Assembly: GCF_036880965.1 (NCBI RefSeq)
Contig: NZ_JBAJMV010000005.1
Span: forward strand, 467,267-531,266
Length of the DNA stretch: 64,000 nt
Direction: 5' to 3'
Source: JAUASW01 sp036880965
GTDB lineage: Bacteria > Pseudomonadota > Gammaproteobacteria > Burkholderiales > Burkholderiaceae_C
A program made the translations under genes and the position numbers. Positions 60,707 through 64,000 of the stretch are shown piece after piece (the first letter of the stretch is position 1; every line of letters starts with the position of its first letter). The notes under the pieces are model-generated. The model saw nothing but the letters and a program-made list of their open reading frames with translations. It had not been told where the DNA came from and did not search any database.

Positions 60707-61258
60707 GTGACTCAAGTATCTCGGGCGCCGATCATCGCTGAAGCCGTCGGCGCAGGGCAGGCCGAGCGCTGGCAAGGACTGACCCCGCAATTCGATGCGC
60801 AGGCGCGCTGGCTGCTGCTGGGCAGCTTTCCAGGGGTGGCTTCCTTGAAGTCTCAGCAGTATTACGGCCATCCGCGCAATCAGTTCTGGCGTCTGTTGGG
60901 AGACGTGTTCGGCCTGCCATTGATCGTGGCGGCTTATGAAGATCGGCTGCGCCTGCTGCGCCAGCAGCGCATCGCCTTGTGGGACGTGATCCAGGAGACT
61001 GAACGAGAGGGTAGCCTGGACAGCAATATCCGCGACCCGTTGCACAGCGACCTTGGCGGGCTGCTGGCACGCCTGCCGCATCTGGAGACCATAGGCTTCA
61101 ATGGCGGCACGGCCGCACGCTTGGGCATGCGGCAGTTGGCGGCGCTGGGCGAGTCACGATGGCGAGTCCTGGCGCTTCCTTCCAGCAGCCCTGCCTACAC
61201 GATGGCCTACGATGACAAGCTGAAGGCCTGGCAGTCGCTGAGGCAGAGTCCCCCATGA
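60707..61258 (+). CDS. DNA-deoxyinosine (hypoxanthine) glycosylase, UDG superfamily
   Basis: 183 residues from a GTG. Motif 1 LLLGSFPGVASLKSQQYYGHP and the RNQFWRLLG segment, with the late LPSSSPAYT loop, match the hypoxanthine-DNA glycosylase branch (family 6) of the uracil-DNA glycosylase superfamily rather than Mug or UNG. Removes deaminated adenine. No other plausible start exists after the divergent mscS start, but the GTG lacks a ribosome site, so the start is uncertain. The stop overlaps the next gene by 4 bp. Confidence 0.82.
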   Translation: MTQVSRAPIIAEAVGAGQAERWQGLTPQFDAQARWLLLGSFPGVASLKSQQYYGHPRNQFWRLLGDVFGLPLIVAAYEDRLRLLRQQRIALWDVIQETEREGSLDSNIRDPLHSDLGGLLARLPHLETIGFNGGTAARLGMRQLAALGESRWRVLALPSSSPAYTMAYDDKLKAWQSLRQSPP

Positions 61259-62049
61259 GCAGCAAGAAGACGAGCAAGAAGCAGTCAGAGTGGGCCCCGG
61301 CCACGCTGAGCGAATACGACGGCGTGCGCTTCCTTCACCTGGATTCGATCTGGGTGCAGGGCGCCATGCGCATCCGCAAGCCCCAGCAACTGGAGCTGGA
61401 ATACATCCAGCGCATGATGGCGTGGATGCTTTGGCGCGAGACGGACGAGATCCGTGCAGGGCATGCGGTGCAATTGGGCTTGGGGGCGGCAGCCATCACC
61501 CGCTTCTGTCACAAGGTGCTGCGCATGCAGACCACGGCCGTCGAGCTGAACCCGAGCGTGATCTCGGCCTGCCGAGCCTGGTTTCATCTGCCCGAGGACG
61601 ACAGGCGATTGACGGTGCTGAATGAAGACGCTGGCGAGTGGGTGCAGCGGGATGAAAACATCCAATGCGCACAAGTCTTGAATGTGGATCTCTATGACCA
61701 CGATGCCGCCGGCCCGGTGCTGGACGATGAAGCCTTCTATGCCGGCTGCCGCAATGTGCTGGCCGACGGTGGGCTGATGACGGTCAATCTCTTTGGCCGC
61801 AGTGCCAGCTTCACCCGGAGCGCGACTCGCATTGCCCGGATCTTTGGCTCTGACCAGGTGTGGAGCCTGGCGCCGACCAAGGAAGGCAACACGGTGCTGG
61901 TGGCTGCCCGCGGGGTGAGGGTTCCCGAGCGGGAGGAATTGGAGCAGCGTGCAGCTAATATCGAGTCGCAGTATGAGTTGCCGGCGCGCAAGTGGTTGCG
62001 CCTGGTGCGACCGCTGCCGATCAGCATCATCAACCAGCTGAATGACTAG
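61255..62049 (+). CDS. Spermidine-synthase-like SAM-binding protein
   Basis: 264 residues with a Rossmann fold of the spermidine/spermine synthase family: GHAVQLGLGAAAITRF (motif I), TAVELNPSVISACRAWF, and the acidic VLNVDLYDHDAAG where the proton-relay Asp would lie. The N-terminal beta-barrel of true SpeE is short. Substrate-site residues cannot be confirmed by eye, so it may be a polyamine-synthase-like protein of other function. ATGA overlap with the glycosylase and 3 bp before the GspE-family gene; one transcript is likely. Confidence 0.78.
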   Translation: MSSKKTSKKQSEWAPATLSEYDGVRFLHLDSIWVQGAMRIRKPQQLELEYIQRMMAWMLWRETDEIRAGHAVQLGLGAAAITRFCHKVLRMQTTAVELNPSVISACRAWFHLPEDDRRLTVLNEDAGEWVQRDENIQCAQVLNVDLYDHDAAGPVLDDEAFYAGCRNVLADGGLMTVNLFGRSASFTRSATRIARIFGSDQVWSLAPTKEGNTVLVAARGVRVPEREELEQRAANIESQYELPARKWLRLVRPLPISIINQLND

Positions 62050-62052
62050 CCG

Positions 62053-63861
62053 ATGAGCACCAAGACCAAGACAGCCGCACAGGCGCCAGATGCCCGCCCC
62101 GAGTTGAAGCCGGAGGGGCGACTCGAATGGCGCCAGCTGCTTCGCTGGCTGGTCGAGGACGAGATCATCGATGCCGAGCAGGCCCAAAAGATGGAGCAGC
62201 GCTTTGCGGCTGGCGACAGCTCGCTGCATCCGCTGGTTCGGCTGGGCAGCGCGGGCCTGGTGCGCAAATCTGCTGGCAAGCCGCTCGAAGTTGAGGTGTT
62301 GACCGAGTGGCTGGCTACACGGGCCAAGCTGCCTTACTTGAGAATCGATCCTCTGAAGGTTGATGTGGGCCGGGTATCCGATGTGATGTCGGGCAGCTAT
62401 GCCGAGGCCAAGCGCTGCTTGCCTATCCAGGTCGGCCTGACCGACGTGACGATTGCGACCTCTGAGCCCTTTGACACCAGTTGGATGGCGCAGATCGAGT
62501 CCCACACGCGCAAGACCATCAAGCTGGTGATTGCCAACCCGCTCGAAATCGCCCGCTTCACGACCGAGTTCTTTACGCTGGCTCGATCGGTCCGTGCAGC
62601 CGCCAAGGCCGGTGAGACCAACCAGGTGGCCAGCTTCGAGCAGTTGGTGGAGCTGGGCAAGAGCAACAAGGCGCTCGATGCCAACGACCAGGGTGTCGTG
62701 CAGGTGGTCGACTGGCTGTGGCAGTACGCTTTCGATCAGCGAGCCAGCGACATCCATCTCGAGCCGCGCCGCGAAATGGGCGTGATCCGCTTCCGCATCG
62801 ATGGCGTCTTGCACACCGTATATCAGCTGCCTTCGGCGGTGATGAGCGCCATGACCTCGCGCATCAAGTTGCTCGGCCGTATGGATGTGGTTGAGCGCCG
62901 CCGCCCGCTGGACGGGCGTATCAAAACCCGCAATCCTGCTGGTGATGAAGTTGAAATGCGGCTCTCCACTCTGCCCACTGCGTTTGGCGAGAAGATGGTG
63001 ATGCGCATCTTCGACCCCGACACGGCGGTCAAGGATCTCAGCATGCTGGGCTTCTCCAGCCATGACACCGAACGCTGGGAGAAGCTGGTCACTCAGGCAC
63101 ACGGCATCATCCTGGTGACCGGGCCGACCGGCAGCGGCAAGACCACCACGCTGTACTCGACGCTCAAGCGGCTGGCCACGGACGAAGTGAACGTCTGCAC
63201 GATTGAAGACCCGATCGAAATGATCGAGCCGGCCTTCAATCAGACCCAGGCGCAGTCGGCGCTGGATTTCGGTTTTGCCGAGGGGCTGCGCGCGCTGATG
63301 CGCCAGGACCCGGACATCATCATGGTCGGCGAAATCCGCGACCTGGCCACGGCCGAAATGGCCATCCAGGCTGCGCTGACCGGCCATTTGGTCTTTTCGA
63401 CGCTGCATACCAACGACGCTGCGGCTGCGATCACCCGGCTGACAGATCTGGGCGTTGCGCCATATCTAATCAGCGCGACCGTTATCGGCGTGCTGGCGCA
63501 GCGCCTCGTCCGCACGCTGTGCGTCAACTGCAAGCAGCCCGACCCCTCGGTGACGCGTGACTCCTTGAACGAAATGCTCAAGCACTGGCGCATGAACGGC
63601 GGCGTGAAGCCCTACAAGCCCGTTGGCTGCCTGGATTGCCGCAATACCGGCTATCGCGGCCGTGCGGGTCTGTACGAGCTGCTCACCGTCAGTGAAGCCG
63701 TCAAGGCCACATTGCATCCTGAACCGGACATCAGCGCCTTGCGCCGCAAGGCCATGCAAGAGGGCCTCCGCCCCCTGCGCCTTGCCGGCGCCATGAAGAT
63801 CGCCGAGGGCGTTACCACGATGGAGGAGGTGCTGCGAAGCACGCCGCAGTGGGAGGCATGA
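62053..63861 (+). CDS. GspE/PulE/PilB family secretion/pilus ATPase
   Basis: 602 residues. N-terminal T2SSE_N/MshEN-like domain (about 20-170), then the catalytic part with DIHLEPRR, Walker A GPTGSGKT (K363), Asp box IEDPIEM, Walker B-region GEIRDLATAEMA and the His box TLHTNDAAAA. The zinc tetracysteine is C490-x2-C493 and C526-x2-C529. Powers type II secretion or type IV pilus extension. No other secretion or pilus gene is present here, so the system it serves is encoded elsewhere. It is the last coding gene of the window. Confidence 0.93.
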   Translation: MSTKTKTAAQAPDARPELKPEGRLEWRQLLRWLVEDEIIDAEQAQKMEQRFAAGDSSLHPLVRLGSAGLVRKSAGKPLEVEVLTEWLATRAKLPYLRIDPLKVDVGRVSDVMSGSYAEAKRCLPIQVGLTDVTIATSEPFDTSWMAQIESHTRKTIKLVIANPLEIARFTTEFFTLARSVRAAAKAGETNQVASFEQLVELGKSNKALDANDQGVVQVVDWLWQYAFDQRASDIHLEPRREMGVIRFRIDGVLHTVYQLPSAVMSAMTSRIKLLGRMDVVERRRPLDGRIKTRNPAGDEVEMRLSTLPTAFGEKMVMRIFDPDTAVKDLSMLGFSSHDTERWEKLVTQAHGIILVTGPTGSGKTTTLYSTLKRLATDEVNVCTIEDPIEMIEPAFNQTQAQSALDFGFAEGLRALMRQDPDIIMVGEIRDLATAEMAIQAALTGHLVFSTLHTNDAAAAITRLTDLGVAPYLISATVIGVLAQRLVRTLCVNCKQPDPSVTRDSLNEMLKHWRMNGGVKPYKPVGCLDCRNTGYRGRAGLYELLTVSEAVKATLHPEPDISALRRKAMQEGLRPLRLAGAMKIAEGVTTMEEVLRSTPQWEA

Positions 63862-63877
63862 AGCGGGTGTCCGTGCC

Positions 63878-63919
63878 GGCGGCCAGGCCGCCGTGAGAAC
63901 TTTTCACTGAGAAGTTCTC
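63878..63919 (+). terminator. Terminator-like hairpins after the GspE-family gene
   Basis: GGCGG/CCGCC around 63878-63892, then an exact 8-bp repeat GAGAACTT (63895-63902) with AAGTTCTC (63912-63919). The T runs are short (TTTT at 63901-63904), so this may be a weak terminator or a binding site for the downstream promoter. Confidence 0.4.
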
Positions 63920-63937
63920 CGAACCCTGAAATTCTTG

Positions 63938-63946
63938 TGCTACAGT
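63938..63946 (+). promoter_or_regulatory. Extended -10 promoter of a probable stable-RNA operon
   Basis: TGC-TACAGT is an extended -10 box; the bases after it (CGTGGGC) form a GC-rich discriminator as in growth-controlled rRNA/tRNA promoters. The following 50 bp have no start codon with a ribosome site and show a short hairpin (GTGCTTCG/CGAAGTGC). The window ends before any RNA gene appears. Confidence 0.4.
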
Positions 63947-64000
63947 CGTGGGCTTCGCTGCTGAGAGCGGTGCTTCGAAACGAAGTGCAGATCTGGGTGG

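Noticed and set aside
61285..63408. 707-codon open frame antisense to the GspE and spermidine-synthase-like genes
   Set aside because: It crosses two well-supported genes and has no motif.
1..64000. CRISPR arrays, insertion sequences, prophage or integrated elements
   Set aside because: No direct-repeat/spacer pattern, transposase, integrase or phage structural gene was seen on either strand.

Overview
The window is ordinary chromosomal DNA of a high-GC (about 65%) betaproteobacterium of the order Burkholderiales. The pointers are the gene content (BPSS1780-family membrane protein, DUF2782-thrB cluster beside polA, RpfE-like protein beside recJ, xseB-ispA-dxs), short tight operons with ATGA overlaps, and recurrent -10-like hexamers very close to start codons. 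A Roseateles/Mitsuaria/Rubrivivax-like genus is my guess only. I see no transposase, phage gene, CRISPR array or complete tRNA/rRNA gene.

Layout. 1-8.2 kb: end of an acyl-CoA synthetase, an orphan PAS histidine kinase, ybaK-plsY-ridA, a BlaI repressor/M56 metallopeptidase pair with a large operator palindrome, a secreted TonB-C protein and a chemoreceptor. 8.4-18.4 kb (all minus): rnm/EamA/yciO, a diheme cytochrome c, an EAL-CBS-GGDEF protein coupled to a second chemoreceptor, and rpfE-recJ. 18.4-22.1 kb: polyphosphate kinase and exopolyphosphatase converging, with a Pho-box-like array before ppk and a 9-residue tandem repeat at the PPK C-terminus. 22.2-27.3 kb: dienelactone-hydrolase-like protein, ZIP transporter, universal stress protein, sulfurtransferase, EamA exporter and a Rieske oxygenase. 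Its leader region (27348-27669, the only gene-free stretch above 300 bp) holds an orphan hairpin and terminator.

27.7-36.4 kb: isoprenoid genes xseB-ispA-dxs, folE2, divergent lysR/lysA, and the peroxide-defence pair ahpC-ahpF separated by a very structured intergenic element. 36.4-44.5 kb: rarD, a MoaD/ThiS-like ubiquitin-fold protein paired with a BNR-repeat beta-propeller, a secreted CocE-like hydrolase, truC, a 40-codon candidate small gene, ychJ and uvrD. 44.6-52.6 kb: a secreted M1 aminopeptidase, a Tat-lipoprotein PhoX followed by a truncated PhoX-like gene, and the DUF2782-thrB-BPSS1780 operon. 52.6-64 kb: polA, an isolated FkbM methyltransferase, lolC-lolD, purU, tatD, an MscS channel, a deoxyinosine glycosylase, a spermidine-synthase-like protein and a GspE/PilB ATPase. 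The window closes on a promoter that looks like that of a stable-RNA operon.

Themes are DNA repair and replication (recJ, uvrD, polA, xseB, deoxyinosine glycosylase), phosphate (ppk, ppx, phoX), peroxide defence (ahpCF), envelope work (plsY, lolCD, mscS) and signalling (two MCPs, c-di-GMP, histidine kinase). No large new multi-gene system is evident. The most interesting items are the putative minus-strand RNA before the Rieske gene, the phoX/truncated-phoX pair, the BlaI operator, the PPK repeat tail and the MoaD-like/beta-propeller pair.
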